Assembly: GCA_017379255.1 (NCBI GenBank)
Contig: JAFNWZ010000013.1
Span: forward strand, 1-8,003
Reading direction: 5' to 3'
From: Akkermansia sp.
Lineage (GTDB): Bacteria > Verrucomicrobiota > Verrucomicrobiia > Verrucomicrobiales > Akkermansiaceae
DNA: 8,003 nt
The notes under the pieces: generated by a model
Database searches by the model: none
What the model saw: only the letters and a program-made list of their open reading frames with translations
Told to the model about the DNA's origin: nothing
Part shown: piece by piece, positions 1 through 6,198 of the stretch
How positions within the stretch are numbered: the first letter of the stretch is position 1
How the letters are laid out: every line of letters starts with the position of its first letter
Made by a program: the position numbers and the translations under genes

Positions 1-7
1 AACAAAC

Positions 8-409
8 ATGTATAAGCGCACACTCAAATACGGATTAATCTCCATACTCTGCACCACAGTTCTCAGCTCATGCCTCATCCAGCAGGTTGCAGATAAATTC
101 ATCCGCGATGAATATCCCGGCGACCGCCCGCCTCATGTTATTGCGGATGCCAATGGCAAACCTGCCAGCGAAAACTGGATTAAGGTAAACCCCTATGATC
201 TTCCTCCGTCGGGACACCTTGAAGGGAAAGTCGAACATGCAGATGACGGTCTGCCATACGGTCTTCCCTGTGAGTTTTCTGACATTCTGGTGTCTCCTTA
301 CGAGCCCCACTACCAGCTGGACTACCGCAACAGCAAAGTGGGCGACAAGGTGTGGGATCCCTACACCCGCAAGCCTTTCTACATACCCCGTTTCATGACC
401 ATCAACTAA
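8..409 (+). CDS. Small predicted outer-membrane or periplasmic lipoprotein
   Basis: This is a 133-residue protein of unknown function. Its N-terminus is a lipoprotein signal: basic residues (K3, R4, K7), a hydrophobic stretch (about 8-18) and a lipobox L19-S20-S21-C22, so C22 should be lipidated and become the mature N-terminus. The mature part is polar and rich in Pro, Tyr and Asp. Its C-terminal third contains VSPYEPHYQLDY and VWDPYTRKPFYIPRF, two aromatic/proline segments that suggest a short, mostly extended fold or a peptide that binds a partner. No enzyme motif is visible. The ATG is preceded by only seven bases of window, so its promoter cannot be judged. The acyltransferase-GT9 gene starts 16 bases after its stop, so the two are probably cotranscribed and this lipoprotein may belong to envelope biogenesis; that role is inference. 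The gene call is firm and the function is unknown. Confidence 0.82.
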   Translation: MYKRTLKYGLISILCTTVLSSCLIQQVADKFIRDEYPGDRPPHVIADANGKPASENWIKVNPYDLPPSGHLEGKVEHADDGLPYGLPCEFSDILVSPYEPHYQLDYRNSKVGDKVWDPYTRKPFYIPRFMTIN

Positions 410-425
410 AATCAGCGTAACGCAG

Positions 426-2303
426 ATGAGTTCGAAACATGACCGACGGATTACGGCAGGCGACCGCATCATCGTCATCCTGTACCGGTGCTTCAGTGCC
501 CTGCTCGGGCTTGTAAGCATACGCGTTGTTGCATTATTCGGACGCATTCTGGGTTACCTGGTCTGGATGCTCATGCCCTCCCGCCGCCGGATTGTGGCAC
601 GCAATCTGCGCATTGTTGAAAATCCCATGCTGCGCGGCCCACAGCTCCGCAGCATGGTGCGGGAAAACATTGTCCGCACATGTATGAACATGGCCTGCAC
701 ATTTAAAACAGGCATGCTTACAGATGCGGAACTGAAGCGGGCCGTCACCGTTGTCGGGGCGGATTCATTTGAAGAGAAAGCCTCTGATGGGAAGAGCGTC
801 ATCGGTTGTGTCCCCCACGCCGGAAACTGGGAAATACTGGCCCGCATCCGCCCGTATTTCCCCAAGGTCAAACGCTATGGTTCCATGTACCGGCGCCTGG
901 ACAACCCCGCCCTGGAACAAATTGTGCTGGAAGGACGCACCCGCTACGGCTGTGAGATGTTCAGCAACAAAAAAGGTCTCAAGGAGGTATTCAGGCTTGT
1001 AGGCGAAGGCGGCATGCTCGGTGTCCTTAGTGACCAGTTCACCCAGCAGGGCATCTTTGTTCCGTATTTTGGCAAAGTAACCGGCACAACCCCGCTCCCC
1101 TCACTCATCCAGAAGCGCAGTAAAGGGCGCGCCAGTCTCTATGCCGTGGGCAACCGCAGCATCGGCCTTGGCCGCTGGGAAGCAGACCTTGGACACGAAA
1201 TTCCCCTGCCTGGCAATGAGGCCGGTTTGCCGACACTTACGCACGCCGTCAACCAGGCGCTGGAAGAAGTCCAGAAGAAAAGCATTTTAGACGGATTCTG
1301 GATGCACCACCGCTGGAAAGCGACAAAATACATCGCCAGCAACACCAGCGAAGAACAATTCGACATCATCCGCGCCCACGCCAGACTCCCCTTCCGCATC
1401 ATCGTCTGCGTGCCGGAAGCATTCGAGGAAGCCCTGCTGGCCATCCCCATGATGCGCAGTTTCCAGGCCTGCCGTCCGGATATGCAGCTCACGGTACTTT
1501 GTCCGTCTGAGCAAAAAGCCTTCTGGCAAACCCAGCCCTACATTACATACGTTGTCACCACAGATGAGCCGACAAGTCCGGCAGCTCAATTAGAAGCGGA
1601 TGAACTTTATAAGGATGGTCCGTATGATTACCTCATCATGCTGAGTGATAACGCCAGAATTCTGCGCGAACTTAATAAGCTCGGCCCCCTGTACATCAGC
1701 GGTTCCGGGACAAATCCCCTCGCCAGGAAGTTCAACAGCCGGGCAGTCCCCAGTGTCGGTCAGGCTCCCCGGCACAAATCCGAACTTTACCAGGACATCG
1801 TTGTCCGCCACCTTGGCGGTGCGCGAGCCGGATACGCAGACTCCACCCTGGGTAACAACACGGCAACCGGGCTCTTCATTGCGCCCTTCTCCACCCTCGG
1901 CAGTGCGGATTCGTGGACAACGGAAAAATGGCAGCAGCTCATCTCGCTGCTCCCGGCCAGCCCCAGGCTTCTTGCGTTGGAATCAGACCGGGCAGCCGCT
2001 GAGGACCTCTCAAAAACGCTCGGCATCGCCACCTGCATCGTGCAACCGGAAACCGTAGCGCAGGAACTGGGGCCGCAGTGCAGATTGTACGCAGTAGATG
2101 GTCTGCTGCCCCAGCTGGCAGCCCTGGTCGGCTGCCCCTGCCATGTTCTCATGGCCAGCCGGCTGGCAGCCGTCTACGCACCGCTGGGCGAAGGACACCA
2201 CACCGTCTGCAACCATACTCCCTGCCACCCCTGCTACCGCAGCGAGTGTGACCAGGCCACATCCTGCACCTCCGGAATCGCGGCACAGGAGCTTCTTGGT
2301 TGA
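426..2303 (+). CDS. LpxL/HtrB-type acyltransferase fused to a degenerate GT9 (heptosyltransferase-like) domain
   Basis: This 625-residue protein has two parts. Residues 1-300 match the lipid A late acyltransferase family (LpxL/LpxM/HtrB), which transfers an acyl chain from acyl-ACP to a lipid A precursor at the inner membrane. Visible signs are a hydrophobic N-terminal anchor (about 15-50), the RNL motif (59-61), the catalytic HX4E motif H131-AGNW-E136, RRLDNP (156-161), D203-Q204, and the closing W-x4-RWK near 292-298. Residues 322-625 resemble glycosyltransferase family 9: an opening beta strand RIIVCVP (324-330), EEALLAIP (334-341) in place of the usual GDxLLAxP, a WTTEKW segment (497-502) like the RWPxxxF region, and a Cys-rich tail with C595, C600, C603, C608 and C614 like the family's PCxPCxxxxC. 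The GT9 half lacks a D-[ST]-G-P-x-H loop and is about 300 residues, shorter than usual, so it may be inactive or altered. Family members are normally separate proteins of about 300 and 340 residues. ATG at 426, with no clear ribosome site. The acyltransferase call is strong and the GT9 call fairly strong. Confidence 0.88.
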   Translation: MSSKHDRRITAGDRIIVILYRCFSALLGLVSIRVVALFGRILGYLVWMLMPSRRRIVARNLRIVENPMLRGPQLRSMVRENIVRTCMNMACTFKTGMLTDAELKRAVTVVGADSFEEKASDGKSVIGCVPHAGNWEILARIRPYFPKVKRYGSMYRRLDNPALEQIVLEGRTRYGCEMFSNKKGLKEVFRLVGEGGMLGVLSDQFTQQGIFVPYFGKVTGTTPLPSLIQKRSKGRASLYAVGNRSIGLGRWEADLGHEIPLPGNEAGLPTLTHAVNQALEEVQKKSILDGFWMHHRWKATKYIASNTSEEQFDIIRAHARLPFRIIVCVPEAFEEALLAIPMMRSFQACRPDMQLTVLCPSEQKAFWQTQPYITYVVTTDEPTSPAAQLEADELYKDGPYDYLIMLSDNARILRELNKLGPLYISGSGTNPLARKFNSRAVPSVGQAPRHKSELYQDIVVRHLGGARAGYADSTLGNNTATGLFIAPFSTLGSADSWTTEKWQQLISLLPASPRLLALESDRAAAEDLSKTLGIATCIVQPETVAQELGPQCRLYAVDGLLPQLAALVGCPCHVLMASRLAAVYAPLGEGHHTVCNHTPCHPCYRSECDQATSCTSGIAAQELLG

Positions 2304-2314
2304 ACATAAATCGC

Positions 2315-2357
2315 AAAAAAACAAACCGCGCAAGTTCATTCCTGCGCGGTTTTCATT
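2315..2357. terminator. Bidirectional intrinsic terminator between convergent genes
   Basis: A perfect 10-bp stem (2323-2332 with 2343-2352, core CCGCGCA/TGCGCGG) encloses a 10-base loop. On the plus strand the stem runs into a T-rich stretch (2350-2353, then CATTTCTTC). On the minus strand the seven A bases at 2315-2321 become a T7 run just after the stem. The hairpin lies between the stop of the plus-strand fusion gene (2303) and the end of the minus-strand operon (2361), so it probably ends both transcripts. Confidence 0.85.
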
Positions 2358-2360
2358 TCT

Positions 2361-2837
2361 TCAGCTTTCCTCCGGGGCGAGCATGAACATCAGCCTATCC
2401 ACCCCATAGCGCGATACTTCCTTCCAGAGCGTCTTCTCCATTTCCGACACATATTTGCTGCGCTCCTCCGGGGGCATTAGTTCCACGGCATCCTGTCCGT
2501 AGCATTCCACGAGGGTGCGCCCGGCCAGGCGTGTAACGAGTTCTTCCCAGAAGGCGGCATCCCGGTATTCATCTATCACATCAGAATAAAAGGCCTGGTC
2601 TACATACGAACGCTTGAAAAACCAATACCCGCAATCCGGGTTCAGTTCCATATCGCGCGCTATGCCCGGCACTGTACGCCCGGCCTTGATAATCTCCACC
2701 AGCAACTTATGCCAGGCATCTGCCCGGGGGTTGCGCCCCTCCGGCATCGCTTGTCCCAACATGGTGAGAGCCATGGCGCACACCTCTGCGAGGTCGCGCA
2801 TTTCCGGCTCGGAGAGCTCTAAAGTTACCTTGCCCAT
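2361..2837 (-). CDS. Unrecognised soluble 158-residue protein, last gene of the recJ operon
   Basis: I do not recognise this family. The protein has no signal peptide or membrane segment and appears mostly alpha-helical, acidic and cytoplasmic. Helical blocks are suggested at the N-terminus (LELSEPEMRDLAEVC), in the middle (DAWHKLLVEIIKAGR) and near the C-terminus (SEMEKTLWKEVSRYGVDRLMFM). A central aromatic segment, CGYWFFKRSYVDQAFYSDV, could be a structural core or a binding surface. The ATG at 2837 is chosen; it lies seven bases after the sufT stop. A TTG at 2852 in the same frame would add five residues and overlap the sufT stop by eight bases. Neither start has a good ribosome site. The tight spacing suggests coupling to sufT, but a shared function is only inference. 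It ends just before the bidirectional terminator. Confidence 0.75.
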   Translation of the reverse strand: MGKVTLELSEPEMRDLAEVCAMALTMLGQAMPEGRNPRADAWHKLLVEIIKAGRTVPGIARDMELNPDCGYWFFKRSYVDQAFYSDVIDEYRDAAFWEELVTRLAGRTLVECYGQDAVELMPPEERSKYVSEMEKTLWKEVSRYGVDRLMFMLAPEES

Positions 2838-2844
2838 GCCCGTT

Positions 2845-3384
2845 TTATTCAAGCCCGAGCTGCATACGGGCCTCTTCCGTCATCATTCCCTGATTCCACG
2901 GCGGATCCCACACAAACTCAACATCAACGCTCTTGACTCCATCCAACGCGGCAATGCCCATCTCAGCCTCCGCCATCAGGTGCGGGCCCATGCCACAACC
3001 GGGAGCTGTCAGCGTCATCTGCACGCAGACATGCGTGCCGCCCTCCATCTGGGGAATCAGCTCCACTCCGTAAATAAGCCCGAGATTCACAATATCAACC
3101 GGGATTTCGGGGTCATAAATATTTCCCAGAACCTTCCAGACGCGTTCTTCGAGAGTCAGGTTTTCATCACTCTCCTGCACCGCCTGGGAAGCGGCAATAA
3201 TGCCGGCGCGGGCAGCCTCCTCGCGGGAAATGCGCACCAGGCCCACATCCGTAGCCGCGGTAATGGAGTTCCCCAGCATCTGGGTAACATAGATACGGGA
3301 TCCCTCCGGGAGCAGCACTGCATTACCCGCGGGAATCTGAATGGCAGCGGTTTCTGCCTCAGTTATCACTTCCTGATTCAACAT
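2845..3384 (-). CDS. sufT: SufT-type Fe-S cluster assembly protein (MIP18/DUF59 domain)
   Basis: Proteins of this type contain the MIP18/DUF59 domain and help mature Fe-S proteins in the cytoplasm, probably aiding cluster transfer to targets. Counting from the chosen start (179 residues), the N-terminal SufT-specific part includes IPAGNAVLLPEG and VTQMLGNS. The DUF59 part holds DPEIPVDIVNLGLIY (91-105), TAPGCGMGPH (126-135) with the conserved Cys130, and the C-terminal VWDPPWNQGMMTEEAR. The length fits the fused SufT architecture rather than a bare DUF59 protein of about 100 residues. The ATG at 3384 is chosen because homologues begin just before this point. An ATG at 3420 (12 more residues) has AGGAG 11 bases upstream, and a TTG at 3429 is also open, so the start is uncertain. 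No sufBCD genes are nearby; the neighbours are the M50-like gene upstream and an unknown gene downstream. Confidence 0.9.
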   Translation of the reverse strand: MLNQEVITEAETAAIQIPAGNAVLLPEGSRIYVTQMLGNSITAATDVGLVRISREEAARAGIIAASQAVQESDENLTLEERVWKVLGNIYDPEIPVDIVNLGLIYGVELIPQMEGGTHVCVQMTLTAPGCGMGPHLMAEAEMGIAALDGVKSVDVEFVWDPPWNQGMMTEEARMQLGLE

Positions 3385-3396
3385 GGCGCGCGCACG

Positions 3397-3424
3397 ATTA
3401 TGGCACAATTCGCCCTGCATGCAA
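3397..3424 (-). promoter_or_regulatory. Possible internal promoter for sufT
   Basis: On the minus strand TTGCAT (3424-3419) and CATAAT (3402-3397) are separated by 16 bases, resembling sigma-70 -35 and -10 boxes. The predicted transcript would start about six bases before the ATG at 3384, which has no ribosome site of its own. The signal lies inside the extended reading frame that would be used from 3420 or 3429. It could let sufT and the last gene be expressed apart from recJ. Each box differs from consensus, so this is tentative. Confidence 0.3.
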
Positions 3425-3444
3425 GGCAAAACTCCTATACTGAC

Positions 3445-4374
3445 TTAAATCTGCTGCCAGAGCCACACAGCCAAGGCATGGTAGGTCTCATAAATCTCCC
3501 GGGCACAATACTTGAAATCCTGCCAGTACCCGTGGAAACTCAGCACACCGAAGCAACGCAGCATCACCACCAGGGCTGCAATATTGGTCAGCATGATAAT
3601 CATGAACGAAAGCACTACTCCGTTCTCCAGCAAATCCGGCTGCTCCCGGGGAATGACCCACAGAGTCCAGTACACATGAAACGCCCACCAGAAACCAAAG
3701 CCGGAAAACAACCACGGCAGATATGTCTCGAACGGAGCAATCCAGTTCGCCACAAAGAACAGCAGCATCCAGACCAGCATCCACAACGGCACAAAGTACG
3801 GAGCCAGGGCAACAAACAGATTATCCGTATCGGTATCCACATATCCCCCCTCCATATTCACACTCATGGCCTGCACTTTGCCAAAGCACAAAACGGCAGC
3901 CAGAGCATGCGTCAGCTCATGCCCCAGCACATATAAGAATACCAGTACCGCATCCACCAGGCGGAAATACTTCAACGCAGCAAATACCAGCACCCCCAGC
4001 ACGCTGTACCACACGGGCACACTCTGCCAGAACCCGAGGTCGCTCACCACTGGGGCGGCGTGGTGCAACTGCACCAGCAAGGCAAAAACCATAACCACCG
4101 AAAGCGGCAGAAGACCGAGCAATCCGATTCCCAGGCGCACGACCTGCTTCAGCCCATGCACTGGCTCCCAATCCGGGGCATCCTGCAAGCCATACACCGG
4201 TTCCAGGTCCTGCCAATAAGCAGCCTGCACCTTCAGACGGCGGATCATGCTGACGGAGCGGGGGCGCAGATGTTCCGTCTCATGCGGCTTATCCACCGGT
4301 ACACGCCAATCACCGAACTCCGGCACAGGCATGCGGCGGTGGCGGCGTTTCACGAGCTGGCGGGCGGGTTTCAT
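3445..4374 (-). CDS. M50-like integral membrane metalloprotease (HELTH motif)
   Basis: This 309-residue protein has a basic, soluble N-terminal region of about 75 residues followed by roughly six hydrophobic segments (about 78-104, 118-136, 138-160, 188-210, 218-240 and 252-273). The third carries GHELTHALAAVLCFGKV with the zinc-binding HExxH at 152-156. Downstream are GGYVDTDTDN (about 176-185) and the membrane motif LAPYFVP (about 190-196), an arrangement like the M50B-like bacterial peptidases related to site-2 proteases. Such enzymes cut proteins within or near the membrane, often to release a regulator; the substrate here is unknown. The ATG at 4374 overlaps the recJ stop as ATGA, which fixes this start over an upstream in-frame start at 4434 and implies translational coupling to recJ. 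The third metal ligand of classical site-2 proteases (in NxxPxxxxD) is not obvious, so activity is not proven. Confidence 0.82.
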   Translation of the reverse strand: MKPARQLVKRRHRRMPVPEFGDWRVPVDKPHETEHLRPRSVSMIRRLKVQAAYWQDLEPVYGLQDAPDWEPVHGLKQVVRLGIGLLGLLPLSVVMVFALLVQLHHAAPVVSDLGFWQSVPVWYSVLGVLVFAALKYFRLVDAVLVFLYVLGHELTHALAAVLCFGKVQAMSVNMEGGYVDTDTDNLFVALAPYFVPLWMLVWMLLFFVANWIAPFETYLPWLFSGFGFWWAFHVYWTLWVIPREQPDLLENGVVLSFMIIMLTNIAALVVMLRCFGVLSFHGYWQDFKYCAREIYETYHALAVWLWQQI

Positions 4375-6083
4375 ATCGCAGAAGCAGAGCGGACATCCTG
4401 AATCGAAATGGACAACGTCGTGCGCCCACGCCACACGTTGCGGTCAATCGTATAGGCAATATCCCAAGGCGGGTCTGGAAGCTTGCGGCTGCCGCCGTTG
4501 AAATACATGGCATCGCACTCGCAGCTGCCCTGGCGCAAGCCGAGGCGCAGGTGATTGCCCTGCAAATGCCGCGGCGCATCGGTCAGCATCACATTGCGAC
4601 TCATGAAAACAGGTTGCGGATTTGAATTACCAAAAGGCTCTAAAAGCTCATAACTATCAAGCAAATCCAGAGTCAGCTCCGGGAAGGTCACCTCTGCATC
4701 TATGTTCAGCACCGGATTCAGCCGTTCCGGATCCACGTTTTCCCGCACAAAAGCATCAAAACGCTCGCGGAATGCATCAATCATATCCTCATGAATCACC
4801 AGCCCGGCCGCCATATCGTGTCCACCGCCGGAAATCAGCGTATCGGCACAGGCATGAATGGCCTGCACAAGGGAAACCCCGGGAATCGAACGGCCACTGC
4901 CCTTGCCGATGCCATTCTCATCCAGCGAAATCACAAAGGTGGGCTTATGGAAGCGGCGCATCAGCAAAGAAGCCACAATACCCACCACCCCAGGGTGCCA
5001 GGTACGGGAGCCCAGCACAATCACATTGTCGCGTCCGGGAGAAAAGTTTTTAGCAAGCATCTCCATGGCTTCGTTGCGAATCTTCTCTTCCTCTTGCTGA
5101 CGAGCCCGGTTGTGCGACTCCAGGCGTTCCGCCAGGTCCTGCGCTACGGCGGTGTCCCGGGTCATCAGCAGATTCAGCGCATCCATCGGATTATCCATAC
5201 GCCCCGCTGCGTTCAACCGCGGGCCAATGCGGAACGATACATGGCTTGCACTCGGGCGGCGGTTCAGATTTGTCACCCGGTTCAGCGCCTGAATCCCGAT
5301 ATTCCCCCCGCTCTCCATCACCCGCAGCCCATGGCGGGTCAGAAGGCGGTTCTCCTCCACCAGCGGCACAATATCCGCCACTGTGGCAATGGCCACCACA
5401 TCCAGGTGCTGCTTCAAATCAAACTGCGGCAGGCGGCGCTGCTTCAGCATCGCATGCGCCAGCTTGAACACCACACCGGCACTGCACAAATAGGTAAACG
5501 GACTGGACTCCTCCAGCTTGGCATTCACCACAGCCACCGCGGGTGGACGGCCCAGCGTACTCGCTTCGTGGTGATCCAGAATCACCACATCAATCCCCTG
5601 GGTCTGCAGCCACGCCACCTCCTCTACAGAAGAAGTGCCACAATCCACAGCAATAATCACATCAGGCTTGCCGCCGCAACGCTCAATGGCATGCGCCATA
5701 CCTTCCTCGCTCAGGCCATAGCCCTCCTTTGTACGCACCGGGATGAAGTAATCCGTGCGTATATCATACGCCCTCAGAATCGTATACAGCAGGGTTACAG
5801 AACTCACGCCGTCCACATCATAATCGCCATAGATGCAAACGTGCTCGCCGTTGTCTGCCGCGCGGAAGATGCGCTCAACGGCCGCATCCATCTCCCGCAT
5901 CGCGAAAGGGTCGCCTAAATCTGATAGCCTGGGTTTCAGGAATCTTAGCGCCCTTTCTTTCCCGGAAATGCCTCTCTGTGCCAGCAATTTACGAACCAGC
6001 AGCGGCAACTGCTGATTCAGTTCCTCGCCGAAATCCACACTCCCGTCAGTCGGGCGCAATTCCCAACTGAACTTAGTACTCAT
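4371..6083 (-). CDS. recJ: Single-stranded-DNA-specific exonuclease RecJ
   Basis: RecJ is a metal-dependent 5'-to-3' single-strand DNA exonuclease of the DHH family, acting in RecFOR recombination and in mismatch and base-excision repair. At 570 residues it matches the family (E. coli about 577). DHH motifs are present in order: GDYDVDG (86-92), VDCGTSS (146-152), DHHE (170-173) and ATVADIVPL (233-241). The DHHA1 part follows, with GPRLNAAGRM (287-296) and SGGGHDMAAG (418-427), then a C-terminal OB-like region from about 455. All key Asp/His residues seem intact. The ATG at 6083 sits six bases after a strong -10 box, predicting a leaderless mRNA. It is the first gene of a four-gene minus-strand operon and overlaps the M50-like gene by four bases. 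Identification is very secure. Confidence 0.97.
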   Translation of the reverse strand: MSTKFSWELRPTDGSVDFGEELNQQLPLLVRKLLAQRGISGKERALRFLKPRLSDLGDPFAMREMDAAVERIFRAADNGEHVCIYGDYDVDGVSSVTLLYTILRAYDIRTDYFIPVRTKEGYGLSEEGMAHAIERCGGKPDVIIAVDCGTSSVEEVAWLQTQGIDVVILDHHEASTLGRPPAVAVVNAKLEESSPFTYLCSAGVVFKLAHAMLKQRRLPQFDLKQHLDVVAIATVADIVPLVEENRLLTRHGLRVMESGGNIGIQALNRVTNLNRRPSASHVSFRIGPRLNAAGRMDNPMDALNLLMTRDTAVAQDLAERLESHNRARQQEEEKIRNEAMEMLAKNFSPGRDNVIVLGSRTWHPGVVGIVASLLMRRFHKPTFVISLDENGIGKGSGRSIPGVSLVQAIHACADTLISGGGHDMAAGLVIHEDMIDAFRERFDAFVRENVDPERLNPVLNIDAEVTFPELTLDLLDSYELLEPFGNSNPQPVFMSRNVMLTDAPRHLQGNHLRLGLRQGSCECDAMYFNGGSRKLPDPPWDIAYTIDRNVWRGRTTLSISIQDVRSASAI

Positions 6084-6089
6084 GGCGTC

Positions 6090-6118
6090 ATTCTACCACC
6101 CGCCATGCCCAGCGTCAA
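6090..6118 (-). promoter_or_regulatory. recJ promoter, near-consensus sigma-70 type
   Basis: On the minus strand TTGACG (6118-6113; 5 of 6 to TTGACA) is followed, after a 17-base spacer, by TAGAAT (6095-6090; 5 of 6 to TATAAT). Only six bases, GACGCC, lie between the -10 box and the recJ ATG, so transcription should begin at or next to the A of ATG. An inverted repeat CCAGC-N5-GCTGG (6109-6123) is centred on the -35 box. Confidence 0.75.
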
Positions 6119-6123
6119 GCTGG
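6109..6123. promoter_or_regulatory. Small palindrome over the recJ -35 box, possible operator
   Basis: CCAGC (6109-6113) and GCTGG (6119-6123) form a perfect inverted repeat with a five-base centre that contains most of the recJ -35 box. A bound dimeric regulator would block the recJ promoter and sit about 21 bases from the divergent antiporter -35. Five-base arms can occur by chance, so this is only a candidate site. Confidence 0.25.
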
Positions 6124-6143
6124 AAATAACAGACACAAAAGGC

Positions 6144-6172
6144 GTGACTTTTACTCTCCTTCCTGCTACACT
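6144..6172 (+). promoter_or_regulatory. Candidate promoter for the NhaC-family antiporter gene
   Basis: GTGACT (6144-6149; 4 of 6) and TACACT (6167-6172; 4 of 6) are separated by the ideal 17 bases. The predicted start near 6179 leaves a leader of about 20 bases before the GTG at 6199. It is weaker than the divergent recJ promoter, and the two -35 boxes are 25 bases apart. Confidence 0.5.
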
Positions 6173-6198
6173 CTGGCGTAGCAAACCACTGACCCACC

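Noticed and set aside
1389..2303. Possibility that the acyltransferase and GT9-like halves are two genes
   Set aside because: The frame is continuous with no stop, and no convincing internal start with a ribosome site was seen at the junction; a fusion is the simpler reading.
2614..3936. Long plus-strand open frame (440 codons) opposite sufT and the M50-like gene
   Set aside because: It runs antisense across two well-supported genes, has a low-complexity His/Gln/Arg-rich translation and no family resemblance; it is a by-product of codon bias.
4374..4434. Upstream start of the M50-like gene adding a CPLCFC segment
   Set aside because: The Cys-rich extension lies wholly within recJ; the ATGA overlap at 4371-4374 gives a typical coupled start and the family-like sequence begins after it.
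4791..5918. Plus-strand open frame (375 codons) opposite recJ
   Set aside because: recJ is certain from its DHH motifs; the antisense translation is His/Gln/Arg-rich and without recognisable domains.
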